Below are positions 35,420 through 44,024 of a stretch of 64,000 nt of DNA, one piece after another (within the stretch, counting starts at the first letter, position 1; each line of letters begins with the position of its first letter). This stretch comes from an uncultured Poribacteria bacterium (GTDB lineage Bacteria; Poribacteria; WGA-4E; PCPOR2b), in assembly GCA_958296125.1 (NCBI GenBank), contig OY282444.1, positions 3,877,623 to 3,941,622 on the forward strand, in the 5' to 3' direction. The translations under genes were made by a program, and so were the position numbers. The notes under the pieces are model-generated. The model was not told the origin of the DNA. It saw only the letters and a program-made list of their open reading frames with translations, and searched no databases.

Positions 35420-35653
35420 ATGGTCACATCCCTGTTGAAATGGAATGCCAGCGTCAAAATTGCCCACCTCGTCCTGTGCTTATTTTGTAGAGAAAATTTG
35501 GCTCTGATGGGCGGTTTGCCCCTGATTTCGTCTCACTAGGTGAGGGCTCTTTTAGTAGAAAATTAGCGGTATGGTGCCAATGCCGCAATTCACTGATGCT
35601 GAATTATTAGGCATATAACTGCTAAAGTTTTTAGCAATGCAATGATTTACTGA

Positions 35654-36223
35654 TTAAAAATCCTTCCCAAAACGGCTGGCTTCTGGCTCAACTTGTCCTG
35701 CATACTTGTTGCCCGGTTTTTGACGATAAGGTACTTTTGCAGGAGAGGATAACTCTTCAAATGTAAACGCACAAATCCGCATACCGGGGTAGAGTTTAAT
35801 AGGCATGCGCCCAAGATTGCCCAGTTCCAATGTAGCGGTTCCGACCCAGCCTGGATCAAACAGCCCAGCTGTGCTATGGACAATAATACCAAGTCTACCT
35901 AGGCTACTCCGACCTTCGAGCCGTGCCATCACATCGTCGGCAAGTTCGAGGGTTTCGAGGGTCGCCGCGAGGACAAATTCCCCCGCCTGCATGGTAAACG
36001 CTTCACCATCGGGGACTTCCACTTTGTGCATCAGTTCGTTGAGATCAATCTCTTCACGAAGATCGATATAGGGATGCTTACTGTGCTCAAACAACCGGAA
36101 GGTATTCCCGAGCCGAAAATCAATGGAACAGGAACCGAGCTGTTTGGTGAGATCTGGGGTAGGAGTAATTTTGATTTTCCCCATTTTCTGATAACGAACA
36201 ATATCCTGATCTGATAAAACCAT
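35654..36223 (-). CDS. dcd: dCTP deaminase
   Basis: The 189-aa product (ATG 36223; an alternative upstream start gives six more residues) matches Dcd. It has SCSIDFRLGNTFRLF, the trimer-fold motifs ARLEGRSSLGRLGIIVHSTAG, LFDPGWVGTATLELGN with the catalytic Glu, and a C-terminal tail YRQKPGNKYAGQVEPEASR that closes over the nucleotide. It converts dCTP to dUTP, or possibly directly to dUMP as in bifunctional members, for thymidylate synthesis. The upstream site GGGAAGG is modest. It is co-directional with glnA, but the 449-bp gap argues for separate transcription. Confidence 0.93.
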   Translation of the reverse strand: MVLSDQDIVRYQKMGKIKITPTPDLTKQLGSCSIDFRLGNTFRLFEHSKHPYIDLREEIDLNELMHKVEVPDGEAFTMQAGEFVLAATLETLELADDVMARLEGRSSLGRLGIIVHSTAGLFDPGWVGTATLELGNLGRMPIKLYPGMRICAFTFEELSSPAKVPYRQKPGNKYAGQVEPEASRFGKDF

Positions 36224-36372
36224 CTGCCTTCCCTTTTGCATTGCTGCTCAGTCTAATCTATCTCATGGCAGTGCCTCTTTCATTATATATTAAAGTTATC
36301 GAAAATGTAAAGAGTTATTTCCTTACAATCCATAGCAATCGCATGTAAATATTGTGTAGGGTTTACCACGAT

Positions 36373-37119
36373 TCACTTCGTAAATACGAGTTCTTCGGCA
36401 TTCACTCCCGCATCAGAGGCGAGGTCTGTTAGCACCTTGGCGACCTCTTCCGGTTGGAATAGAGACGACTGTGCGGCAGCAACCGCTGCTTCCGGTGATT
36501 CTCCTGCCCTTTCTGCGATGTCGGCGATTGCCCTGAGTTTCAGGGGGGTATTGAGGTTGCCGGGACATACAACGTGGACCCGGATATTTAGCGGTTCAAC
36601 TTGGTGCTTCAAGGTAAACCCTAGCCCTCGCACACCGCCTTTGCTCGCGCCATAGGCAATGGAGGCACTGGGACCCGTCACCCCGGCACCCGATGCAATC
36701 AGCACCATTTGCCCGCCGCCGCTCTTTTCCATCAATGGAACTGCGTGTTTAGTGCAAAGGAAAGTTCCCCTCAAGTTGACCCTGATGACCTTATCCCACG
36801 CTTCCGCCTCAAACTGATCGATGCGAACCGCTGCACCCAACAGGATGCCGGCGCAGGTCACTAGCACATCAAGCCGGCCAAAATTCTGCTCGACCGCTTC
36901 CACCATTGCAGCAACGTCCGCCTCTTGAGAGACATCGGTGCGTACAAACTGGGCAGTGCCTCCCTCCGCTTCAATGGATTGGGCAGTTGCCCTGCCATCT
37001 GCCTCATTGGTGTCCCCGATGATGACTGTTGCGCCCTCTCGTGCATACATCACGGCTGTAGCGGCCCCGATGCCTGTCGCCCCGCCGGTAATGAGAGCAA
37101 TTTTATTCTGTAATCGCAT
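36373..37119 (-). CDS. Short-chain dehydrogenase/reductase (SDR, classical)
   Basis: The 248-aa protein shows TGGATGIGAATA (cofactor GxxxGxG), GDTNEADGRA (Asp favouring NAD), VTCAGILLG (NNAG region), the catalytic Ser in VLIASGAGV and YGASKGGVRGL (YxxxK). Size and motifs are those of a classical SDR of the FabG-like group; the substrate is unknown. Start: ATG 37119 with AAGGGGAG. It lies 75 bp downstream of mraY on the same strand but is not a usual dcw gene. Confidence 0.9.
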   Translation of the reverse strand: MRLQNKIALITGGATGIGAATAVMYAREGATVIIGDTNEADGRATAQSIEAEGGTAQFVRTDVSQEADVAAMVEAVEQNFGRLDVLVTCAGILLGAAVRIDQFEAEAWDKVIRVNLRGTFLCTKHAVPLMEKSGGGQMVLIASGAGVTGPSASIAYGASKGGVRGLGFTLKHQVEPLNIRVHVVCPGNLNTPLKLRAIADIAERAGESPEAAVAAAQSSLFQPEEVAKVLTDLASDAGVNAEELVFTK

Positions 37120-37194
37120 GGTTCTCCCCTTAGGCGGACTGGAAATATCCGCAATGAGTGAATCTCCACCGTTTTCCGCTTGTCTCTTTTCCCA

Positions 37195-38298
37195 CTATCG
37201 CAATTTGAGGGTACTCAGTGCGATGAGCATAAGGATCAGCCCAATAATCCAGAAGCGGAGGACGACCTTCGGCTCTGGCCAACCGAGTTGCTCAAAATGG
37301 TGATGTAGCGGTGACATCCTAAACACACGCTTTTTTCGTGTTTTATAAGATGCAACTTGAATAATAACGGAGAGTGCTTCTGCAACGAAGATTCCGCCGA
37401 CAATCACGAGCAAGATTTCTTCTTTGATTAAGATGGAAATGGTGCCAAGTGCTGCGCCGAGGGCTAACGAGCCCGTATCTCCCATGAAGACCTGTGCTGG
37501 GTGACAATTATACCATAAAAAGCCCACCCCGGCACCGATCAATGCAGCGCAGAAGACAGTTGCAGCCTCTCCGCTGGCTGGAATGTGGGCAATGTCGAGG
37601 TAATTTGCTAATTGCTGGTGGCTTGTAAGGTAACCCAGCACACCAAATGTGACTGCGACAAACAGAGTGCAACCGATTGCTAGACCATCAAGCCCATCCG
37701 TAAGATTCACAGCGTTGGACGCACTGACAATGACGAACGCTGCAAATGGAATAAAGAATATGCCGAGGTCTGGACGAAGCTGCTTAAAGAAAGGAATAAT
37801 AATTGATGTTCTTTCAGTCAAGCTGTCTTGGGGAACGGGGCCCCATTGATAGAGGAAGTAGGCGATGGCGAGTGCACCAACTGTTTGTAAAAAGATTTTA
37901 TGCCAGCCCTTCAATCCAAGCGATTGTTGTTTGGTAATCTTCCGGTAATCATCCAGAAAACCGAGACCACCAAACCACACTAGACTGAAGGTGAGGACAA
38001 AAATATAGGGCTGATCCAATCGTGCCCAGAGAAAAATTGAAATCAGCACGGACGAGATAATTAGTACGCCCCCCATCGTCGGCGTGCCCTCCTTGCTGAA
38101 ATGGGTTTCGGGCCCATCATCTCGGACATGCTGACCGAGCTTCAATTGTCTCAGATGTCGAATGACGAACGGACCTAAAATTAAGGCGATAAGTAGTGCG
38201 GTTACTGTTGCATAGATGGACCGAAAGCTGATGTAACGGAAGACGTTTAGTGGCGAAAAAGCCTCTGTCAATTGTTCAAAAAATAGGTAGTAGAGCAT
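37195..38298 (-). CDS. mraY: Phospho-N-acetylmuramoyl-pentapeptide transferase
   Basis: The 367-aa, ten-helix membrane enzyme makes lipid I from UDP-MurNAc-pentapeptide and undecaprenyl phosphate. Visible motifs are GTPTMGGVLII, WFGGLGFLDDYRK (catalytic DD), NAVNLTDGLDGLAIG, FLWYNCHPAQVFMGDTGSL and MSPLHHHFEQLGWPE (HHH). Length and order match the family. It lies 53 bp after murF in the dcw cluster. Confidence 0.97.
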   Translation of the reverse strand: MLYYLFFEQLTEAFSPLNVFRYISFRSIYATVTALLIALILGPFVIRHLRQLKLGQHVRDDGPETHFSKEGTPTMGGVLIISSVLISIFLWARLDQPYIFVLTFSLVWFGGLGFLDDYRKITKQQSLGLKGWHKIFLQTVGALAIAYFLYQWGPVPQDSLTERTSIIIPFFKQLRPDLGIFFIPFAAFVIVSASNAVNLTDGLDGLAIGCTLFVAVTFGVLGYLTSHQQLANYLDIAHIPASGEAATVFCAALIGAGVGFLWYNCHPAQVFMGDTGSLALGAALGTISILIKEEILLVIVGGIFVAEALSVIIQVASYKTRKKRVFRMSPLHHHFEQLGWPEPKVVLRFWIIGLILMLIALSTLKLR

Positions 38299-38351
38299 AG
38301 GTTATTTTCGATATTAAACCTCGGAGAATGAAAGCAGGAAAGAACCAGATT

Positions 38352-39719
38352 TCAGGTTTCACGCATCAGTTCTTCCAAGACCTGTTCCAATTTTATCCCG
38401 CGTGACCCTTTGATAAGAACCGCATCACCGGGTTGGGCGTATTGAGTCAGTTGGTGTGCCGCCTGTTGTGGCGTGTCGCAGGAGATGATGGATTCAACGT
38501 TGCCTTCTGCGCCATGAGCAATCGCGCGGCTATGGGGTCCAACGGTAATCAATAGGTTGATATTGGTTGGGATAGCTTGTCCCGTTTTCAGATGGAGCGT
38601 GTGAGAGTGTTCGCCAAGTTCAAGCATATCACCAAGGATGGCAATTCGCTTGCCAGTTATTTCGATATCGTTGAGAAATGCCAAAGCGGACTTGAGGGAC
38701 ATCGGATTTGAGTTATAGGCATCGTTGATGATGTGCAGGTCGTTGTGTAGAATCGGCTGCATCCGCATGTCCGCTGGCTGAAAATGCTCTAGGCCCGCAC
38801 GAATTGCTGTCGGCGTTAAGCCCGCCCAAACGCCAACGCCGGCAGCGGCGAGGGCGTTGTAGATGTTGTGTTTTCCCAGACATGGCAAATGCACTCTTCC
38901 GGCTTCGTCTCCCCCAATCTTCAAGGTAAACGCTGGCTTTCCGAAACCGTCAATTTCAATTTCGTGTGCAGAAACATCCGCATCAGTCTGCCAACCAAAT
39001 GTGGTGATCGGACCACATACACGGCGGGCAAGCCTCGGTGTCATCGGATCATCGGCGTTGAGTATGGTATGTTCGACATGGGCTAGCAATGCCCCTTTCT
39101 CTTCAGCGACCCCTTCAATTGAACCTAGCAACTCCAAGTGCGCCGGTCCGATGTTAGTAATCACACCGACGGTCGGTGCGGTTATCTGCGATAGCCGCTC
39201 GATTTCTCCGGGCCAACTGGTGCCAATCTCTAACACAGCAACCTCATCCTCTTTGCTGAGTTGCATCAATCGCGAGGGAATACCAATCTGGTTATTGTAA
39301 CTTTTCTCGGATTTGAAGACGGAAAACCGCTGTGCTAACACAGAAGTTGTGATGTCCTTTGTTGTGGTCTTGCCGTTGCTGCCTGTGATAGCGACGATTG
39401 GGAGATCGAACTTGCGGCGGTGGCAGTTGGCAATATCTCCCAGGGCACTGAGCGTGTCGTTGACTTGCACAATAATCGGCGGCGCAAGTTGAGAGAACTC
39501 CGCTACCGGTTTAGAGACTACCACCCCAACGGCACCTTGCTGACACACGCCTTCTAGGAAGTGATGCCCATCGAATGTTTCGCCGGCTAGTGCAACAAAG
39601 AGGTCGCCCTTTTGAAGTGTCCGTGAGTCTGTCGAAACCTGCGTTATAACGGTGTTGGGATTGCCTTGGATGAGGTTGCCCGGTGTCGCCTGTAAGATTT
39701 CAGCAATTGTGAGGTTCAT
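38352..39719 (-). CDS. murF: UDP-MurNAc-tripeptide--D-Ala-D-Ala ligase
   Basis: The 455-aa Mur ligase has the N-terminal domain (STDSRTLQKGDLFVALAGETFDGHHF), the ATP motif AITGSNGKTTTKDI, the carbamylated-Lys region in the central domain, and YNSNPMSLKSAL with GDMLELG, typical of MurF. It adds D-Ala-D-Ala to the muropeptide precursor in the cytoplasm. Its ATG at 39719 has no Shine-Dalgarno site, but overlaps (ATGA) the stop of a 78-codon upstream ORF that does have one, so translation is probably coupled. Confidence 0.96.
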   Translation of the reverse strand: MNLTIAEILQATPGNLIQGNPNTVITQVSTDSRTLQKGDLFVALAGETFDGHHFLEGVCQQGAVGVVVSKPVAEFSQLAPPIIVQVNDTLSALGDIANCHRRKFDLPIVAITGSNGKTTTKDITTSVLAQRFSVFKSEKSYNNQIGIPSRLMQLSKEDEVAVLEIGTSWPGEIERLSQITAPTVGVITNIGPAHLELLGSIEGVAEEKGALLAHVEHTILNADDPMTPRLARRVCGPITTFGWQTDADVSAHEIEIDGFGKPAFTLKIGGDEAGRVHLPCLGKHNIYNALAAAGVGVWAGLTPTAIRAGLEHFQPADMRMQPILHNDLHIINDAYNSNPMSLKSALAFLNDIEITGKRIAILGDMLELGEHSHTLHLKTGQAIPTNINLLITVGPHSRAIAHGAEGNVESIISCDTPQQAAHQLTQYAQPGDAVLIKGSRGIKLEQVLEELMRET

Positions 39720-39952
39720 GGCGTAATGCGTAAAAGGTGATGGATGGGTTGTAGGCGATTGTCTGCTGTGCCCAACCTGCTGGAACGGACAACAGTAGCA
39801 GACTGTGGTTGAACAGATTTATCTACCTCTATTCTCTGGCGTTTCCTTTGCTTGCGATTCTTTCGATTGCATGAACAGCTCGGAAAAGAAGCCAAAAAGG
39901 GAGAATATAAAAGGGTGCTATCACGGAGAGTGGGAGGGAGGAAAACGTCCAT
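39716..39952 (-). CDS. Small ORF between murE and murF (possible translational coupler)
   Basis: The 78-codon ORF starts at ATG 39952. A perfect AGGAGGTGA site ends 8 bases upstream, and the stop overlaps the murF start as ATGA. The product (MDVFLPPTLRDSTLLYSPFL, then a basic segment NRKNRKQRKRQR) has no recognisable family and its Ser/Arg-rich composition is not convincing as a folded protein. The excellent start site and exact overlap suggest it is translated, perhaps only to deliver ribosomes to murF. Chance cannot be excluded. Confidence 0.4.
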   Translation of the reverse strand: MDVFLPPTLRDSTLLYSPFLASFPSCSCNRKNRKQRKRQRIEVDKSVQPQSATVVRSSRLGTADNRLQPIHHLLRITP

Positions 39953-39998
39953 ATTGAGTCTCACCTCCTGATACTATGGTTGAATGACATTGCCTGCA

Positions 39999-41459
39999 TT
40001 AGTGTGACTTCAACTGGTCAAGAAATTTCGCTGTGACTTCCCGATCATCGAAATCGAACCGCACGCCATTGATTTCTTGATACGGCTCATGCCCCTTGCC
40101 CGCGATGGTGACAAGATCGCCTGGTTTTGCTAACTTAATCGCGTGACCGATGGCAGTCTGGCGGTCCTGAATCAGGTCATAACTCGCGTTGTCGGGTAAG
40201 CCTTCCACAATGTCAGCGAGAATCACGTCCGGCGCTTCGGTGCGTGGGTTATCGGAGGTAATCACGCTGTGGTCGGCGATGGTTGCGGAGATTTTGCCCA
40301 TCTTCGGGCGTTTGCCGCGGTCTCGATCCCCGCCGCAGCCAAAGACGCAGATTAGACTGCCCTGCGTAATCTTTCGTGCAGCGGTCAACAGATTTTCCAA
40401 ACCGTCAGGCGTATGGGCGTAGTCCACGACAACAGCGAAAGGTTGTCCACGGTCGACTAACTCAAACCGCCCCGGCACAACTGTGGATTCCAGTCCCGCT
40501 TGGATTGCTTCAAGTGAGCAGTTATGGTGTAACCCGACCCCAATCGCAGCGAGGGCGTTATAGAGGTTGTAATCCCCCAGTAGACGCAGGTTTGCTGAGA
40601 TTTTTCCAGCCGGTGTGTCTGCCACGAATGAAAGCTGTTTAAGTGTTGATTCGACGTTGCTGACCGCCAGATCCGCCGGATGCTCAACACCAAAAGTGAG
40701 GCTTGGGGGATTGGTTTGATGACGTATGGAATCGGAGGCGGGGTCGTCTGCGTTAAGGATTGCTAGACCATGACTAGGATTGAGTTGCTGAAACAGCATC
40801 ATCTTGGCGTTCAGATATTCCTCCATCGTCTGATGGTAGTCGAGATGGTCTTGTGTCAGATTGGTAAAGACCGCCGTTTCAAAAGTCAGTCCAGCCAATC
40901 GATATTGGGCGAGTCCTTGAGATGAGGTTTCCATGATGACATAATCTACACCTGCATCGGCAATATCTCGAAACAGTTTATGAAGCGTCAAGGGCTCAAG
41001 TGTCGTGATGGTGGGCGGCACAAAGACATCGGCGTAATAGGTTCCAACCGTGCCCATGAACCCTGACTTTAGTCCGGCGGCTTTGAAGATTGAATGCGCT
41101 AAATGTGCTGTTGAGGTCTTACCGTTTGTGCCGGTGATGCCGATCAACTTCAACCGATCCGCTGGATTCTCGTGCCAATTTGCTGCGATGATCGAGAATG
41201 CAATGCGTCCGTTTGGCGTTTGGATATAGGTGACACCGGGCGGCATCGGTTGTGGTCTCTCCCCGATGATCGTCGTTGCGCCGTTTTGGAGGGCTTGCGG
41301 AATAAAGGTGTGTCCATCAACGTTGACACCTTCATAGCAGACGAAGGCATACCCCGGCTGCACAACTCGACTATCATTCGCAATGCCGGTAATGTCTTTA
41401 TCGAGCCCTCCAGTTGATGAGAGGATGTTTACCCCTTGGAGTAAGCGATGTAGGTTCAC
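39999..41459 (-). CDS. murE: UDP-MurNAc-dipeptide ligase (adds the third amino acid)
   Basis: The 486-aa Mur ligase has NDSRVVQPGYAFVCYEG, IGITGTNGKTSTAHL (P-loop), LTQDHLDYHQTMEEY, VVDYAHTPDGLENLL, FGCGGDRDRGKRPKMG and SDNPRTEAPDVILADI. The DNPR motif is the known marker for meso-diaminopimelate specificity, so the peptidoglycan is probably DAP type. The start is GTG 41459 with GGAGGTGG 9 bases upstream. It follows ftsI with a 235-bp gap that holds a small ORF. Confidence 0.96.
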   Translation of the reverse strand: MNLHRLLQGVNILSSTGGLDKDITGIANDSRVVQPGYAFVCYEGVNVDGHTFIPQALQNGATTIIGERPQPMPPGVTYIQTPNGRIAFSIIAANWHENPADRLKLIGITGTNGKTSTAHLAHSIFKAAGLKSGFMGTVGTYYADVFVPPTITTLEPLTLHKLFRDIADAGVDYVIMETSSQGLAQYRLAGLTFETAVFTNLTQDHLDYHQTMEEYLNAKMMLFQQLNPSHGLAILNADDPASDSIRHQTNPPSLTFGVEHPADLAVSNVESTLKQLSFVADTPAGKISANLRLLGDYNLYNALAAIGVGLHHNCSLEAIQAGLESTVVPGRFELVDRGQPFAVVVDYAHTPDGLENLLTAARKITQGSLICVFGCGGDRDRGKRPKMGKISATIADHSVITSDNPRTEAPDVILADIVEGLPDNASYDLIQDRQTAIGHAIKLAKPGDLVTIAGKGHEPYQEINGVRFDFDDREVTAKFLDQLKSH

Positions 41460-41623
41460 AATTTATTCCACCTCCGACCTTCAGAAAATCCTTTGACGAA
41501 CGCCGTGCAAAAGAAAAACCGTGATTGCGTCTTAGTCCCCTCCTTTAGGGCAACTCGAACGCAACTTTCAGCTTGGTTGACAATGGGCAGTGCTAATACT
41601 GCAATGCAAAGCAGGTCCTTCAC
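41456..41623 (-). CDS. Small ORF between ftsI and murE, signal-peptide-like start
   Basis: A GTG at 41623 preceded by AAAAAGGG opens a 55-codon frame (MKDLLCIAVLALPIVNQAES, then a basic Cys/Phe-containing tail). It ends overlapping the murE start as GTGA. The frame is open upstream all the way to the ftsI stop (a TTG overlaps that stop at 41698). The N-terminus resembles a signal peptide. No family is recognised. As with the murE-murF gap, it may couple translation along the cluster. Confidence 0.35.
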   Translation of the reverse strand: MKDLLCIAVLALPIVNQAESCVRVALKEGTKTQSRFFFCTAFVKGFSEGRRWNKL

Positions 41624-41694
41624 ATTTACCCTTTTTATTGGCTTACCTCCCAAGGATATGGCAATCTGGACCGATATAAACCAAATAGGACCAA

Positions 41695-43464
41695 TCAATG
41701 ACGGGCTGATTGGTTTTCCGCATAACTCGCGGTGGATCTCTGGGCAAAGAGGTTCTTTTGACTCAAATAGCGCATCGCTCCACTCGCAATCTTTTGGAAA
41801 ATTGGGGCTGTGACACGGCTGCTCAACGGGGCACCCGCCGGCTCATCGACGACAACGATAATTGAAAGTAACGCATCCTCCGCCGGAAGAAAACCTGCAA
41901 AAGTGGCAACCACTTTGCCTTTGACGTACCCCTTGCCGCGTTCCGCTTTCTGTGCTGTGCCGGTTTTGCCGGCAACGGTGTATCCTTTGACCTGCGCTCT
42001 TATCCCACTACCGGCTTCTGTTACACCGACAAGCATTTGTGTCATCTCCTGTGCGGTTTCTGCGGAAATGACGCGGCGAATCGGCATTGGATATGATTGT
42101 TCTAGCGGGTTTCCATCCTTATCGATAATTTGCCGAGTGACATACGGTTGTAACAGCACACCGTTGGTAGCGATGACGTTGATGGCGTTCAACACTTGGA
42201 TGGGTGTCCCAGAAATGCCTTGCCCGAAAGGAATAGAGGCGATCGAGTAGGCATCCCATTTTTGGAAGCCCCTCAAGCTACCGACACGTTCGTAGGGCAG
42301 ATCGATACCTGTTTTTTCACCGAACCCGAACCGGCGCGTATAAGCTTCTAACTGCTCTTTGTTGAGATGACTCGCAGCCTTGAGGATACCGATATTACTG
42401 GACTTTGCAATAATCTCGCTGAGTGTTAGCCACGCATTGGGCTTAATATCGTGAATGATATGCCCATTGGACAGGCGATATTCCCCCATATCGCAATACT
42501 CACGCGATTGCGGATCCATCAGTTTTTCGTTAAGAACGGCAGAAGCGGTGACGATTTTGAACACGGAACCGGGTTCGTATTGCATCCAGATGGCAAGATT
42601 TCGCTTGGCAGACTCTTTGCTCCTTGAGTAGTGATTGAGGTCGTAGTTCGGATAATTTGCTAATGCCAAAATCTCACCGCTTTTGGAGTGCATGACGATT
42701 GCGGTCCCCGCTTTCGCTTGCCACTTTTCGCAACCGGCAATCAGTTCGGTTTCTGCGATATGTTGAATATATTCATCGAGCGTGAGGACGACGCTATGGC
42801 CGTATTTTCCGCCTTGTTGATAAAGTTGTGGTGGGCGAATTGGGCGTCTCTTCCCATCGGTGCTGACCCGACTCCCTTTTGGTTGTGATGCGGGGAGATA
42901 ATCTCTTTCACCTATCCTGAGGTAGGGGTCGTATTGATGTTCGATCCCGTCGATACCTTTATTTTCAAAATTAATATATCCAATGATATGGCACGCCAGT
43001 TCGTCTTTTGGGTAAGATCGCTTTCCATGGATCCGATACCCAACCCCACGAATGCTTTTAGTGATTTGGCGGATGTCATCGATGTGTTCATAATCTAGAT
43101 TCCGTTTCAACCAAACAAAACGCCTTTTCTTTTGCTGCAATGTCGGCAACAGTCTAGCTTCTGGAACATTGAGCAGCGGCGCAAGTTTACGAGCAACTTC
43201 ATCAGGCTTATCTCTCAGCACTTTTGGGTCAGCATAGACCGAAACCAGATCCTGATTGATTGCAAACACGCTTCCGTGCCGATCTAGAATCTTAGCGCGC
43301 TTTGCCTGAGAACCCAATCGCGCGTTACGCTGCCCTTCAGACCGTCCGCGGAGTTTCTGGCCATGTACATACTGGATGAGAAACAAGCGACCTATCAATA
43401 AGCCTAAGCAAAGTTCCAAAATAACCCATACAATCATAATCCGGGGAAAAGGTATATTTTTCAT
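41695..43464 (-). CDS. ftsI: Peptidoglycan D,D-transpeptidase (class B PBP, FtsI/PBP3)
   Basis: From ATG 43464 the protein has 589 aa; a GTG at 43515 with a more distant AAGGGA is an alternative. There is an N-terminal membrane helix (about 8-30), the PBP dimer domain (RAKILDRHGSVFAIN, GKRSYPKDELACHIIGY) and the transpeptidase domain with SxxK in EPGSVFKIV (Ser near 300), SxN in KSSNIGI and KTG in VAGKTGTAQKA. It crosslinks septal peptidoglycan. Its position between ftsL and murE confirms the FtsI assignment. Confidence 0.94.
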   Translation of the reverse strand: MKNIPFPRIMIVWVILELCLGLLIGRLFLIQYVHGQKLRGRSEGQRNARLGSQAKRAKILDRHGSVFAINQDLVSVYADPKVLRDKPDEVARKLAPLLNVPEARLLPTLQQKKRRFVWLKRNLDYEHIDDIRQITKSIRGVGYRIHGKRSYPKDELACHIIGYINFENKGIDGIEHQYDPYLRIGERDYLPASQPKGSRVSTDGKRRPIRPPQLYQQGGKYGHSVVLTLDEYIQHIAETELIAGCEKWQAKAGTAIVMHSKSGEILALANYPNYDLNHYSRSKESAKRNLAIWMQYEPGSVFKIVTASAVLNEKLMDPQSREYCDMGEYRLSNGHIIHDIKPNAWLTLSEIIAKSSNIGILKAASHLNKEQLEAYTRRFGFGEKTGIDLPYERVGSLRGFQKWDAYSIASIPFGQGISGTPIQVLNAINVIATNGVLLQPYVTRQIIDKDGNPLEQSYPMPIRRVISAETAQEMTQMLVGVTEAGSGIRAQVKGYTVAGKTGTAQKAERGKGYVKGKVVATFAGFLPAEDALLSIIVVVDEPAGAPLSSRVTAPIFQKIASGAMRYLSQKNLFAQRSTASYAENQSARH

Positions 43465-43670
43465 AGGTGTGTTAATACGGAAGTGTAATTGTGTGTGATA
43501 TTGGTGAGAATCCACACCAAGAGTGAATCCCTTGACTCAAACTGAAGCATATCCCCCATTGCGTTTCACGTGCATACGCCACGTTGCGAAGGTCTCCCTC
43601 AAGGGGTTGGATGTTCCAGAGCGCACCAAGGATTAAGGGATGGCACAATTAAACGCTTGATTCGCCGGTC

Positions 43671-43964
43671 CTAATCAGCTTGCAGCACATGGGCTGGATC
43701 GGAGGGCTGAACCATCTGGAGGTCTTTCGCAATTTCGTGAATCCGTTTAATTGAAGTGAGCCTTGTTTCCTGTATTTTGAGTCTGTTAATTTCATTGTGG
43801 AGTTGATCTCTCCGCTGCTCAAACCCCTCGCGCATTTGCAGGGCAACCTTGTTTTGGTATGACGAAAACCATGCGCTCAGAAAAAAGATACAGATATAAA
43901 TGGCAAGCGCAAAGTATGCAAATGGATGAAATTTTGACGACTGAGTTGGTTTCCGATATTTCAT
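43671..43964 (-). CDS. ftsL: Cell division protein FtsL-like
   Basis: The 97-aa protein has a basic cytoplasmic N-terminus, one membrane helix (about 15-35) and a periplasmic coiled coil (LHNEINRLKIQETRLTS), followed by the IHEIAKDLQMVQPS segment typical of FtsL. Sequence conservation in this family is poor, so the call rests on size, topology and location between rsmH and ftsI. It should form the FtsQLB divisome subcomplex. No clear ribosome site precedes ATG 43964. Confidence 0.82.
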   Translation of the reverse strand: MKYRKPTQSSKFHPFAYFALAIYICIFFLSAWFSSYQNKVALQMREGFEQRRDQLHNEINRLKIQETRLTSIKRIHEIAKDLQMVQPSDPAHVLQAD

Positions 43965-44024
43965 GATTATAATAGTTTCCGAATGTTCCTTTACAAACCG
44001 TTTCGTCCGGTTGTTAAGAAACGT

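Noticed and set aside
35569-35589. TGGCAC-like sequence as another sigma-54 promoter
   Set aside because: GG and GC are only 9 bases apart, whereas 10 is required; retained only as a weak palindromic site.
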